This document shows positions 8,218 through 15,571 of a stretch of DNA of 64,000 bases, in pieces. A program made the translations under genes and the position numbers. Position 1 is the first letter of the stretch. Each line of letters opens with the position of its first letter. The notes beneath the pieces were generated by a model. It did not search any database. It worked only from the letters and a program-made list of their open reading frames with translations, and had not been told where the DNA came from. Location: the NCBI RefSeq assembly GCF_002192695.1, contig NZ_MTLG01000067.1, positions 62,001 to 126,000 on the forward strand, given 5' to 3'. The DNA is from Achromobacter xylosoxidans (GTDB lineage Bacteria; Pseudomonadota; Gammaproteobacteria; Burkholderiales; Burkholderiaceae_B).

Positions 8218-8967
8218 GTGATGGCGATGCAAATGCGCGGGATGGAATTCGGAATGAAGCCGTGGGTACAAGACCTTCTATTTGCGACTAATAGCGCGAC
8301 CACTGAGCAAGCCGTTTTCACGGAGGTGGCGGCCGCCGCGCAAGAGCTTGGGTTTTCTTATTGCGGGTATGCTCTGCGGGCAGCCTTGCCGTTTACCAAC
8401 CCTCAGGTCGTAATGATCAACAATTATCCGGCCGTGTGGCAGGAACGTTACGTACAGGCGCGTTATGTCGAGGTTGATCCCACCGTAAAGCACTGCAGCC
8501 AGTCCGCGATACCTATCGTCTGGTCGGACAGGGTGTTTGCCGAAACCCCCGAGCTTTGGGACGAGGCGCAGGCGGTGGGGCTTTGTGTGGGCTGGGCTCA
8601 GTCGAACCTGGATGCGTACGGAACCGGGGGGATGCTGACGCTGGCCAGGCAGAATGGGCAACTTTCCGATACGGAGCTGCTCAGCAAGGAATTGCGTATG
8701 CGCTGGCTGGTGACCGCCGCGCACCTGGCATTGAGCAGGCTCGTGTTGCCGCGATTCAAATTGGCGCCGGACATTCCGCTGACGCGTCGCGAGACCGAAA
8801 TTTTAAAATGGGCGGCGGACGGAAAGACCAGCAGTGATGTGTCCGAAATACTGGCGATCGCGGAGTCGACGGTCAGATTTCATACGAAAAACGCCATTTC
8901 CAAGCTCGGCGCCCGAAATCGGACCGCAGCCGTCGCTCGCGCCGCATTGCTCGGACTCCTGCGGTAA
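8218..8967 (+). CDS. LuxR-family regulator with autoinducer-binding domain (LuxR solo)
   Basis: Up to 249 residues. The N-terminal half matches the acyl-homoserine-lactone-binding domain, with the conserved W, Y, D-P and W of the signal pocket in VWQERYVQARYVEVDPTVKH and IPIVWSD. The C-terminal half is a GerE-type helix-turn-helix (LTRRETEILKWAADGKTSSDVSEI, then ESTVRFHTKNAISKLGARNR). No luxI-type synthase lies in the window, so it would sense a signal made elsewhere or by other cells. The start is uncertain: GTG 8218 and ATGs at 8221, 8227, 8233, 8242 and 8254 are in frame and none has a strong ribosome site. Base composition is lower in GC than its neighbours, which together with the AT-rich leader suggests acquisition by transfer. 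Confidence 0.85.
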   Translation: MMAMQMRGMEFGMKPWVQDLLFATNSATTEQAVFTEVAAAAQELGFSYCGYALRAALPFTNPQVVMINNYPAVWQERYVQARYVEVDPTVKHCSQSAIPIVWSDRVFAETPELWDEAQAVGLCVGWAQSNLDAYGTGGMLTLARQNGQLSDTELLSKELRMRWLVTAAHLALSRLVLPRFKLAPDIPLTRRETEILKWAADGKTSSDVSEILAIAESTVRFHTKNAISKLGARNRTAAVARAALLGLLR

Positions 8968-8989
8968 GCGATCGGCGCATAAAGCAAAA

Positions 8990-9021
8990 CAGGGCGCTAC
9001 ATCGCTAAATGTAGTGCCCTG
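8990..9021. terminator. Intrinsic terminator between luxR-type gene and tRNA-Ala
   Basis: A 13-base-pair stem, CAGGGCGCTACAT (8990-9002) with ATGTAGTGCCCTG (9009-9021), has one G-T pair and a six-base loop. On the minus strand it is followed by TTTT and so ends the tRNA transcript; it may also stop the convergent regulator transcript. Confidence 0.85.
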
Positions 9022-9036
9022 TCTTGGCGGGAATTT

Positions 9037-9112
<76 letters not shown>

Positions 9113-9178
9113 AATGAAGCAAGACCAAAACTATACAGGAACATTCCTAGCCTGCGCAACATGCCGCCGAACAAAAAT

Positions 9179-9961
9179 TCAAGCGAATTCCAAGGTCGCG
9201 ACGACCGGGGCGTGATCGGACGGCTGCTCGTTGCGGCGCGGCTCCTTGTCGATGACGCAGGCCGTGCAGCGCTTGACCAACGGGGCGGACAAGAGGACAT
9301 GATCGATGCGCAGTCCGGCGTTGCGGCGGAACGCGAACTGGCGGTAGTCCCACCAACTGAAGGACTTCTCCGGCTGCTCGAAAAGGCGGAAGGAATCCGC
9401 CAGCCCCAGGTCGAGCAGGGCGCCGAGCGCCTTGCGTTCCGGCTCGGACACCAGCACCTGGCCTTCCCATTTTTCAGGGTTGTGCACGTCTTCGTCGGCC
9501 GGCGCGACGTTGTAGTCGCCCAGCACCGCCAAGCGCGGATACTGCTTGATTTCGTCGGCCAGCCAGGCGCGCATGGCTTCGAACCATTCCAGCTTGTAGG
9601 CGTACTTGTCCGAGCCCACCGACTGGCCGTTGGGACAGTAGGCGCAGACGACACGCACATCGCCTTCGGGGCTGGGAAAGGTCAGCGCCAACACGCGCTG
9701 CTGCGGATCCTCATAGCCGGGAATGTTGCGCACCATGGACGTGCCGGGCACGCGCGACACGATGGCAACGCCGTTATAGGTTTTCTGACCGGCCCAGACG
9801 GCATGGTAGCCGGCTTCGGTGAAGGCGGCCTCGGGGAACTTGTCGTCCGTGAGCTTGAGTTCCTGGATGCACAGGACGTCGACCGGATTGGCGGCCAGCC
9901 AGTCCAGCACTTGCGGCAGGCGCACATTCAGGGAGTTCACGTTCCAGGTGGCTAATTTCAT
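9179..9961 (-). CDS. xth: Exodeoxyribonuclease III (AP endonuclease)
   Basis: The 260-residue protein is a full-length ExoIII/AP-endonuclease-fold enzyme that cuts 5' to abasic sites and removes 3' blocks in base excision repair. Family motifs are in order: MKLATWNVNSLN at the start, CIQELKLTD (metal-binding Glu), the active-site GLY/Tyr region, LGDYNVAPADEDVHN (Asp/Asn), RIDHVLLS, and the catalytic His in EQPSDHAPVVA near the C-terminus. It is monocistronic on the minus strand, upstream of the tRNA-Ala gene in the same direction but separated by 66 bases. Confidence 0.95.
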   Translation of the reverse strand: MKLATWNVNSLNVRLPQVLDWLAANPVDVLCIQELKLTDDKFPEAAFTEAGYHAVWAGQKTYNGVAIVSRVPGTSMVRNIPGYEDPQQRVLALTFPSPEGDVRVVCAYCPNGQSVGSDKYAYKLEWFEAMRAWLADEIKQYPRLAVLGDYNVAPADEDVHNPEKWEGQVLVSEPERKALGALLDLGLADSFRLFEQPEKSFSWWDYRQFAFRRNAGLRIDHVLLSAPLVKRCTACVIDKEPRRNEQPSDHAPVVATLEFA

Positions 9962-10311
9962 GTTTCGCGTAGACCGTTAATTTATGCGGCGCTCAGGCTA
10001 TCAGCGGAGGGGCGGCAGTCGGGCGGGCAAGGCCGCGCTCATTCGAACATCGGATGATACCGCGTCGCCATGAGCTCTTCGCGTGCTGCAACCGGTTGGT
10101 TTTGGGGCGAGGAGGCCCTGGACGAGCACCGCAAAAAAAATCGTTGATATGTGAGTGTCTATGTCTGGCCACCCAGGCCCCCCCACCGGAGATATCAGGC
10201 CGACTGACAACAGCGCACGGCATACAAAATGTTCTATTTCTTGCGGTTTTCTAATGCCTGGGAATTGACGTGGCGTCTACGCTCCCTACAGTCCCCTGAA
10301 CGGAGAGGAGT
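9962..10311. other. Intergenic region upstream of two small ORFs
   Basis: About 350 bases hold no credible gene; short frames on both strands lack codon bias and ribosome sites. There is an A-run near 10132-10140 and AT-richer sequence around 10215-10250. The right end holds TTGACG (10264-10269) and the strong ribosome binding site GGAGAGGAG for the small gene at 10312, so a promoter probably lies in the last 80 bases. Confidence 0.4.
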
Positions 10312-10560
10312 ATGAAGCCCCTTGATTTGGATCAGGTTTCTCCTGGTGTGGCCGGGGTTCCCGGAGTCCCCATCGTCGGTTGGCTGCTGGACGGGCCGCA
10401 ACCCGAGTTCACCGATGTCGTCAGCGTCGCCCGTCAATGGATGGCGGACGGGCAGCGCGTTTCGGAAGTGGTGCGGGTGCAGGACTACCATCGGGGAACG
10501 CCCAGATTGGGGCTAGGATGCGACATGATGCGCGCCTGCCCCATCGCGGGCCAGCGCTGA
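10312..10560 (+). CDS. Hypothetical small protein (82 residues)
   Basis: The frame begins with ATG directly after GGAGAGGAGT, an excellent ribosome binding site, which is the main reason to call it. The product is acidic to neutral with no signal peptide or membrane segment; it contains GWLLDGPQPEFTDVVSVARQ and a Cys-containing tail (GCDMMRACPIAGQR). I do not recognise a family. A second small gene follows after 17 bases on the same strand, suggesting a two-gene unit. Confidence 0.55.
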   Translation: MKPLDLDQVSPGVAGVPGVPIVGWLLDGPQPEFTDVVSVARQWMADGQRVSEVVRVQDYHRGTPRLGLGCDMMRACPIAGQR

Positions 10561-10577
10561 CGCGCGGGGAGAATGCC

Positions 10578-10796
10578 ATGAGAACCGGTGTGATCAGGCT
10601 CAACGGCCACCAGCTCGAATACGAACTCCGGCCGCTTGCGGCGCAGCAGGGCTACGAGGCCTGGGTGCGCACCGCGCCAGGCCGCGAATGGACGCGGATA
10701 GGCGTGGGCGATTCCGCCTTCGTGAGCGAGGATGCCGCGCTCAAGGGCATCAAGTACGCGGCTGTCGAGATCAGCGCGAGACGGCTGCAGGCCTAG
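10578..10796 (+). CDS. Hypothetical small protein (72 residues)
   Basis: ATG at 10578 follows GGGGAGAA with good spacing. The predicted 72-residue product (starting MRTGVIRLNGHQLEYEL) looks like a small compact beta-rich domain with a C-terminal helix (EDAALKGIKYAAVEISARRL). There is no signal peptide and no cysteine. It probably shares a transcript with the 82-residue gene just upstream. Function is unknown. A short GGGCT/AGCCC hairpin (10797-10810) touches its stop. Confidence 0.55.
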   Translation: MRTGVIRLNGHQLEYELRPLAAQQGYEAWVRTAPGREWTRIGVGDSAFVSEDAALKGIKYAAVEISARRLQA

Positions 10797-10837
10797 GGCT
10801 CGCAAGCCCATGACGCGCCAGGTTGGCGCGCCTTCAA

Positions 10838-11623
10838 TCAGCCCTTCACCAGTCCGCCGTCGACGATCAGGTTCTGCCCGGTCACCGCGCGCGACCAGGG
10901 GCTGGCGAAGAACAGCACGGCGTCGGCGAATTGCTCGGGCGTGGTCACCTCGCGTAGCGGCGTGCCCGCGGCAATCATGTCGAAGACCGCGTCCGGCGTG
11001 GCCGCGGAGGCGTCGGTGGTGCGCAGCAAGCCGCCCGACACCATATTGACGGTGATGCCGTCGGCGCCCAATTCATGCGACAAGGTGCGGGTGAAGGCCA
11101 GCAGCGCGGCCTTGGCCGCGGTGTAGTCGTGGTACGGCACCACCGGGTTCTGGACCAGGTTGGTGCCCACATTGATGATGCGCCCGCCGCCTGCAGTCCG
11201 CATGCCGGGCAGGGCGGCTTGCGTGGTGTTGAGCGCGGCGCGCACGCTGCCTTCCAGCTGCGCGTTCATCTGCGCCCAGTCCAGCGCGCCGGCTTGCGGC
11301 CGGGCGTCGCCGTTGAACTGGAAGGCGGGCAGGGCGTTGTTGACGACCGTGCCCACGGGCTGGCCGAAATGTACGCTGGCTTGCGCGAACATGGCGGCGA
11401 CGGCGGCCGGGTCGCGCACGTCGGCCTGCAGCGCGATGGCGCGGTCCGGCGCGCTGGCGGCCAGGGCCTGCGCGCGTTCGGCGCTGTTCAGGTAGTTGAC
11501 GACGACCTTGGCGCCTTCACGCAGGAAGGCGCGGGCGATGGCGGCGCCCAGGCCGCGGCTGGCGCCGGTGACGATGACGAGCTGCTGGCTCAGGTCCGGG
11601 GAGGGGCGTTGCTGCGATGACAT
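10838..11623 (-). CDS. SDR-family oxidoreductase, FabG-like
   Basis: The 261-residue Rossmann-fold protein has the NAD(P)-binding TGASRGLG at residues 19-26, VVNNA at 94-97 and the catalytic pair YTAAK (Tyr167, Lys171). The position 13 residues before the tyrosine, normally the catalytic serine, is Thr154 (INVGTN), a conservative but uncommon change. It ends DGGLVKG like many 3-oxoacyl reductases. It lies 18 bases after the GntR-type gene on the same strand, so the two are probably co-transcribed, and the divergent aldehyde dehydrogenase may belong to the same pathway. Substrate unknown. Confidence 0.87.
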   Translation of the reverse strand: MSSQQRPSPDLSQQLVIVTGASRGLGAAIARAFLREGAKVVVNYLNSAERAQALAASAPDRAIALQADVRDPAAVAAMFAQASVHFGQPVGTVVNNALPAFQFNGDARPQAGALDWAQMNAQLEGSVRAALNTTQAALPGMRTAGGGRIINVGTNLVQNPVVPYHDYTAAKAALLAFTRTLSHELGADGITVNMVSGGLLRTTDASAATPDAVFDMIAAGTPLREVTTPEQFADAVLFFASPWSRAVTGQNLIVDGGLVKG

Positions 11624-11641
11624 GTGGTTAAGGCTTCCTGC

Positions 11642-12445
11642 TTAGTGTTCCGAGCCGCTGTTCAGCATGCGGCTGCGGGCTTTTTCGATATGGGCGCGCA
11701 TGACGTTACGCGCGCCTTCGGCGTCCTGTTCCTGGATCAGCCGGTAGATGTGGCGGTGTTCCTCGATGGCGGCGCGGGTGCGCTTCCAGGGTTCGCTGTG
11801 GACCAGGTGGCGCATGACGTTGACGGCGTGGCTGACGTCGTACTCCAGCGATTTCAGCACCTGCACGAAGCGCTGGTTGCTGGTGGCCGCGGCGATGGCG
11901 CGGTGGAATCCGTAGTCGTGGTGATGGGCGATGGCGCCGGAGGCGTCGGCTTCTTCGTAGCCGGTCAGCATGCGGTCCATTTCGCGCAGGTCTTCGTCGG
12001 TGCGGCGCAGGGCGGCCAGGTAGGCGCATTCGGGTTCGATCACCATGCGCAACTCCAGGCCTTCGAGGATGTGGCCGACGCGCCGCGCCGGGTCGACCGC
12101 GGGCATGCCGCCCATCAGGTCTGGCTTGGCGCGCACATAGGTGCCCGAGCCGCGGATGGACTCCACCAACTGGTCTTCGCGCAGCCGGTCCAGCGCCTGC
12201 CGCACCACCGGCCGCGAGACCTCGAACAACGTGGCCAGTTCCATTTCCGTGGGCAGCTTGTTGCCAGGCGCGATCTTGCCGGTGGCGATGGCATAGAACA
12301 GGCTTTCGTAGACGCGTTCGGCAAAGCGTTCGGCGCGGACGTAGCCCAGGCCCGAGGCCACTTCCGCCAGCACGTCCAGTTCGGGACGGGGGCGATCCAT
12401 CGCCACCAACAGCGATTCAAGCTGCGGGTCACGCACATTGCTCAT
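11642..12445 (-). CDS. GntR-family regulator, FadR/FCD subfamily
   Basis: The 267-residue protein has a GntR winged helix at about residues 36-105 (KLPTEMELATLFEVSRPVVRQALDRLREDQLVESIRGSGTYV, read in parts) and a C-terminal all-helical FCD domain with metal/ligand-type residues (MVIEPECAYLAAL, HHHDYGFHRAIAAATSN, IEEHRHIYRLI). Such regulators sense organic acids and repress adjacent catabolic genes. It heads an SDR-containing unit and is divergent from the aldehyde dehydrogenase. Two inverted repeats of identical geometry in the shared intergenic region are likely its operators. Confidence 0.92.
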   Translation of the reverse strand: MSNVRDPQLESLLVAMDRPRPELDVLAEVASGLGYVRAERFAERVYESLFYAIATGKIAPGNKLPTEMELATLFEVSRPVVRQALDRLREDQLVESIRGSGTYVRAKPDLMGGMPAVDPARRVGHILEGLELRMVIEPECAYLAALRRTDEDLREMDRMLTGYEEADASGAIAHHHDYGFHRAIAAATSNQRFVQVLKSLEYDVSHAVNVMRHLVHSEPWKRTRAAIEEHRHIYRLIQEQDAEGARNVMRAHIEKARSRMLNSGSEH

Positions 12446-12473
12446 CGGCGCTCCTAATCTGTATTGCCGGGAT

Positions 12474-12490
12474 TGTCAGTCGCCATGACA
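12474..12490. promoter_or_regulatory. Candidate GntR operator, copy 1 (TGTCA-N7-TGACA)
   Basis: TGTCA (12474-12478), seven bases, TGACA (12486-12490). It lies 29 bases upstream of the GntR start, suiting autorepression. Same arms and spacing as the site at 12573. Confidence 0.6.
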
Positions 12491-12572
12491 AATCCAGGGT
12501 GGCGTTAAGCCGCTGAATTATTAGGGATTACCCCGAGTGGTCAGAAAATATCCTGACTCTTGGGACAAAAGC

Positions 12573-12589
12573 TGTCAATTCAATTGACA
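12573..12589. promoter_or_regulatory. Candidate GntR operator, copy 2 (TGTCA-N7-TGACA)
   Basis: TGTCAATTCAATTGACA is a perfect 17-base inverted repeat about one central C. Its TGTCA-N7-TGACA geometry is identical to the site at 12474, with centres 99 bases apart, and it lies on the aldehyde-dehydrogenase side. Confidence 0.65.
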
Positions 12590-12740
12590 AGTTGCGGGCG
12601 GCTCCCGTACCTTGACCCGAAACCAAAACGCAACTCGCGCGCGACGCCGCGAGCGGCGCGCTGCGGTGTCCGCCGGTCCGCGCCTGGAGACGAAACCATC
12701 CTGCAACCGGCCGTCCGGCCGCTACTTTACTCCGCACATC

Positions 12741-14174
12741 GTGACTCAGAAGAACTTTATCGCCAACCAATGGGTGGAAGCCGCCACCGGCGCAACCATT
12801 CCCGTCCTGAACCCGTCCGATGGCGCGCCTTTCGAGGCAATCGCGCGTTCGACCGCCGAGGACGTAGACCGCGCCGTGACCGCTGCGCGCGAGGCTTATG
12901 ACGGCGAGTGGGGCCAGATGGCGCCCGCCGCGCGCAGCCGCCTCTTGATGCGCATCGCCTTCGCGCTGCTGGACCGCCAGGAAGAGCTGGCGCAGCTGGA
13001 GTCGGCCGATACCGGCAAACCCATCAAGCAGGCGCGCGCCGATGCCGCCGCAGTGGCCCGCTACTTCGAGTTCTATGCCGGCGCGGTCGACAAGCTGCAC
13101 GGCGAGACCATTCCCTACACCCCGGGCTTCACCGTGCTGACGGTGCGCGAAGCGCACGGCGTTACCGGCCACATCGTGCCCTGGAACTATCCGCTGCAGA
13201 TCTTCGGCCGCAGCGTGGGCGCGGCCTTGGCCGCGGGCAACGCCTGCGTGGTCAAGCCGGCGGAAGACGCCTGCCTGTCGCTCTTGAAGCTGGCGGAGAT
13301 CGCCGCCGAAGTCGGCCTGCCGGCAGGCGCCTTGAACATCTGCACGGGTTATGGCCATGAAGCCGGCGCGGCGCTGTCTGCCCACCCGGGCATCGACCAC
13401 ATTTCGTTCACCGGTTCGCCGCAGACGGGCAAGATGGTGGCGCATGCCGCCGCCGAGAACCACGTACCGGTCACGCTGGAACTGGGCGGCAAGTCGCCCC
13501 AGATCGTGTTCGACGACGCCGACCTGGATGCCGCCATGCCGGTGCTGCTGGCCGCCATCATCCAGAACGCGGGCCAGACCTGCTCGGCCGGCAGCCGCGT
13601 GCTGATCCAGCGCGGCGTGTACGAGACCGTGCTCAAGCGCCTGTCGGACGCGTTTTCGGCCACCGTCACCGGTCCGGCCGCGGCCGACCTGGACGTGGGG
13701 CCCCTGATCAACGCGCGCCAGCAGGACCGCGTGCGCGGCTTCCTGGCTGAAGCCGAGGCCGAAGGCATGAAGGTCGCGGCCCGCGGCAAGTTGAAGGAAG
13801 GCACGCCCGAGGCCGGCTTCTACCAGCCGCCGGTGCTGTTCCGCGACGTGCCGCCCAACAGCCGCCTGGCGCAGGAAGAAGTCTTCGGCCCGGTGCTGGC
13901 CGCCATGGTGTTCGACACCGAGGAAGAGGCGCTGGCCATCGCCAACGGCACGCTGTACGGTCTGGTGGCAGGCGTCTGGACCCGCGACGGCGGCCGCCAG
14001 CTGCGTCTGGCGCGCAAGCTGCGCGCAGGTCAGGTCTTCATCAACAACTACGGCGCCGGCGGCGGCGTGGAGCTGCCCTTCGGCGGTTCGCGCCAATCGG
14101 GCTATGGCCGCGAGAAGGGCTTTGAAGCGCTGTATGGCTTCACCACCCTGAAGACGATCGCCATCCGCCACTGA
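12741..14174 (+). CDS. Aldehyde dehydrogenase family protein
   Basis: The NAD(P)-dependent aldehyde dehydrogenase fold is complete over about 477 residues: NFIANQWVEAATG at the N-terminus, VPWNYPLQI, cofactor loop FTGSPQTGK, catalytic Glu in VTLELGGKSPQ, nucleophilic Cys in NAGQTCSAGSR, and EEVFGPVLA and PFGGSRQSGYGREKG near the end. GTG 12741 is chosen because the conserved domain begins there; the frame stays open to an ATG at 12612 but those extra residues are Arg-rich and unlike the family, and no strong ribosome site is visible for either. It is divergent from the GntR/SDR pair and likely regulated by that GntR. Substrate not identifiable. Confidence 0.9.
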   Translation: MTQKNFIANQWVEAATGATIPVLNPSDGAPFEAIARSTAEDVDRAVTAAREAYDGEWGQMAPAARSRLLMRIAFALLDRQEELAQLESADTGKPIKQARADAAAVARYFEFYAGAVDKLHGETIPYTPGFTVLTVREAHGVTGHIVPWNYPLQIFGRSVGAALAAGNACVVKPAEDACLSLLKLAEIAAEVGLPAGALNICTGYGHEAGAALSAHPGIDHISFTGSPQTGKMVAHAAAENHVPVTLELGGKSPQIVFDDADLDAAMPVLLAAIIQNAGQTCSAGSRVLIQRGVYETVLKRLSDAFSATVTGPAAADLDVGPLINARQQDRVRGFLAEAEAEGMKVAARGKLKEGTPEAGFYQPPVLFRDVPPNSRLAQEEVFGPVLAAMVFDTEEEALAIANGTLYGLVAGVWTRDGGRQLRLARKLRAGQVFINNYGAGGGVELPFGGSRQSGYGREKGFEALYGFTTLKTIAIRH

Positions 14175-14264
14175 TCCCGGCTTGCGGGCGGCCCGGCCCC
14201 TGGCAAAATATCGGTTAACGTTGATGTTTTGCTTCAGGGGCGCCGCCCCGCATTCAGGATCCGT

Positions 14265-14969
14265 ATGTTCACCGGTATTGTTCAAGGCACCGCGAAGATC
14301 GCCAAGATCGCGGATCGCGAAGGCCTGCGCACTTTCACGCTGGATTTCCCCCCTGGTTTTTGCGTGGACCTGGCCATCGGCGCCAGCGTGTCCACCGATG
14401 GCGTCTGCCTGACCGTCACGGAAATCCTGTCCGAGAACCAGGCAACCTTCGACGTCATGCTGCAAAGCCTGGCCATCACCACCCTGGGCAGCTACCAGGA
14501 AGGCGGCCGCGCCAACGTCGAGCGGGCCGCCAAGGATGGCGCCGAGATCGGCGGCCATCCCTTGTCCGGACACGTGGATTTCACCTCTGAAGTGGTGATG
14601 GTGAAGTCGTCCGACACCAACCGCCTGATGCGCTTCAGCATCCCCGAGGCCTTCCGCAAGTACGTCTTCGCCAAGGGCTATATCGCCATCAACGGCGCCA
14701 GCCTGACCGTATCGGAAGTCAATCGCGCCGAGGGCTGGTTCGAGGTCTGGCTGATTCCGGAAACCCGCCGCATGACGGTGTTCGAGGATAAGCAGGTGGG
14801 CGATTTCGTCAATATCGAAATCGAACGCAGCACCCAGGTGGTGGTCGATACGGTGCGCGAAACCGTGCAGGAAAGCCTGGGCAGGCTGCAGCCGCTGCTG
14901 GAAGCCATCCTGAAGGAAAAGGGCCTGACGCTGGAGGACTTCGTCAGTCCGCAGGGCAAGCTGAAGTAG
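14265..14969 (+). CDS. ribE: Riboflavin synthase alpha subunit
   Basis: The 234-residue protein consists of two lumazine-binding beta-barrels, as in E. coli riboflavin synthase. Signature stretches match: the start MFTGIVQGTAKI, GVCLTVTEI, NVERAAKDGAEIGGHPLSGHV, then in repeat two KGYIAINGASLTVSEV, LIPETRRMTVF and VNIEIE. It dismutates two 6,7-dimethyl-8-ribityllumazine molecules to riboflavin. The start at 14265 is fixed by the invariant MFTGIV. It stands alone, without other rib genes or an FMN riboswitch, and has a slightly extended C-terminal helix compared with the 213-residue E. coli form. The symbol is ribC in E. coli usage. Confidence 0.93.
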   Translation: MFTGIVQGTAKIAKIADREGLRTFTLDFPPGFCVDLAIGASVSTDGVCLTVTEILSENQATFDVMLQSLAITTLGSYQEGGRANVERAAKDGAEIGGHPLSGHVDFTSEVVMVKSSDTNRLMRFSIPEAFRKYVFAKGYIAINGASLTVSEVNRAEGWFEVWLIPETRRMTVFEDKQVGDFVNIEIERSTQVVVDTVRETVQESLGRLQPLLEAILKEKGLTLEDFVSPQGKLK

Positions 14970-14987
14970 CGGGCGGCGTCCGGCCCC

Positions 14988-15509
14988 TTAGCCGGAAAGC
15001 CGCGCGGAAGTCAGGTCCGTCAGCGCGCCATTTTCCAGGACGGCCATCGTCAACCTGTCGACCGTGCCGCGGATTTCGAGTCCGTTGCGGTTGAGTTCAT
15101 CGCATAGCGATTTCATCAGCGCGCGGTTGGTGGACGACCCCATGGTGATGTGCGGCACATAAGGAATGTCCAGGCGCAAGGTCGGCGCCAGTACCTGGCG
15201 GTACAGGGCGTCATGCAGGTGCGACAGCTGGCTGTGGCCTTCATCGGGAACCAGGTACGCATAAGCGTGCGCGGGGTCGGCCCCCAGCATGGCGTAGCGG
15301 CAGACGAAGTCTATCGGGCCGTGCTGGCGGGCGACTGCTTCGAGGTGCAGCTGGTAGGCCTGTTCGTCGATGCCCGCGCAACCGAATGCCATGGTGAAGT
15401 GCGCCTGCACCAACGGATGCTGGCCGTCATGCTGGCGCCGGAACTCGTCGATGAACCCGGCGTCCTGCGCATCGAGGCGCGGGTAAGCGAGCGTGTGGAG
15501 TTTCTTCAT
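14988..15509 (-). CDS. 2H phosphoesterase (2'-5' RNA ligase-like)
   Basis: The 173-residue protein carries the two HxT motifs that define 2H phosphoesterases: HFT at residues 37-39 (VQAHFTMAF) and HIT at 120-122 (VPHITMGSS), each on a beta-strand. Relatives act on cyclic phosphates or 2'-5' linkages in RNA or nucleotides. The gene is single, convergent with riboflavin synthase (18 bases apart) and transcribed in the same direction as the M81 peptidase unit downstream. The specific substrate is unknown. Confidence 0.8.
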   Translation of the reverse strand: MKKLHTLAYPRLDAQDAGFIDEFRRQHDGQHPLVQAHFTMAFGCAGIDEQAYQLHLEAVARQHGPIDFVCRYAMLGADPAHAYAYLVPDEGHSQLSHLHDALYRQVLAPTLRLDIPYVPHITMGSSTNRALMKSLCDELNRNGLEIRGTVDRLTMAVLENGALTDLTSARLSG

Positions 15510-15571
15510 GCCGCCAGTCTGCCACTGCCATGCGCGAAAGCAAACCCCGCCGGCGCGCGGCGGGGTGGCGC

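Noticed and set aside
12528..14573. 681-codon minus-strand frame opposite the aldehyde dehydrogenase
   Set aside because: The plus strand has a complete aldehyde dehydrogenase with catalytic Cys and Glu. The minus frame has no family resemblance.
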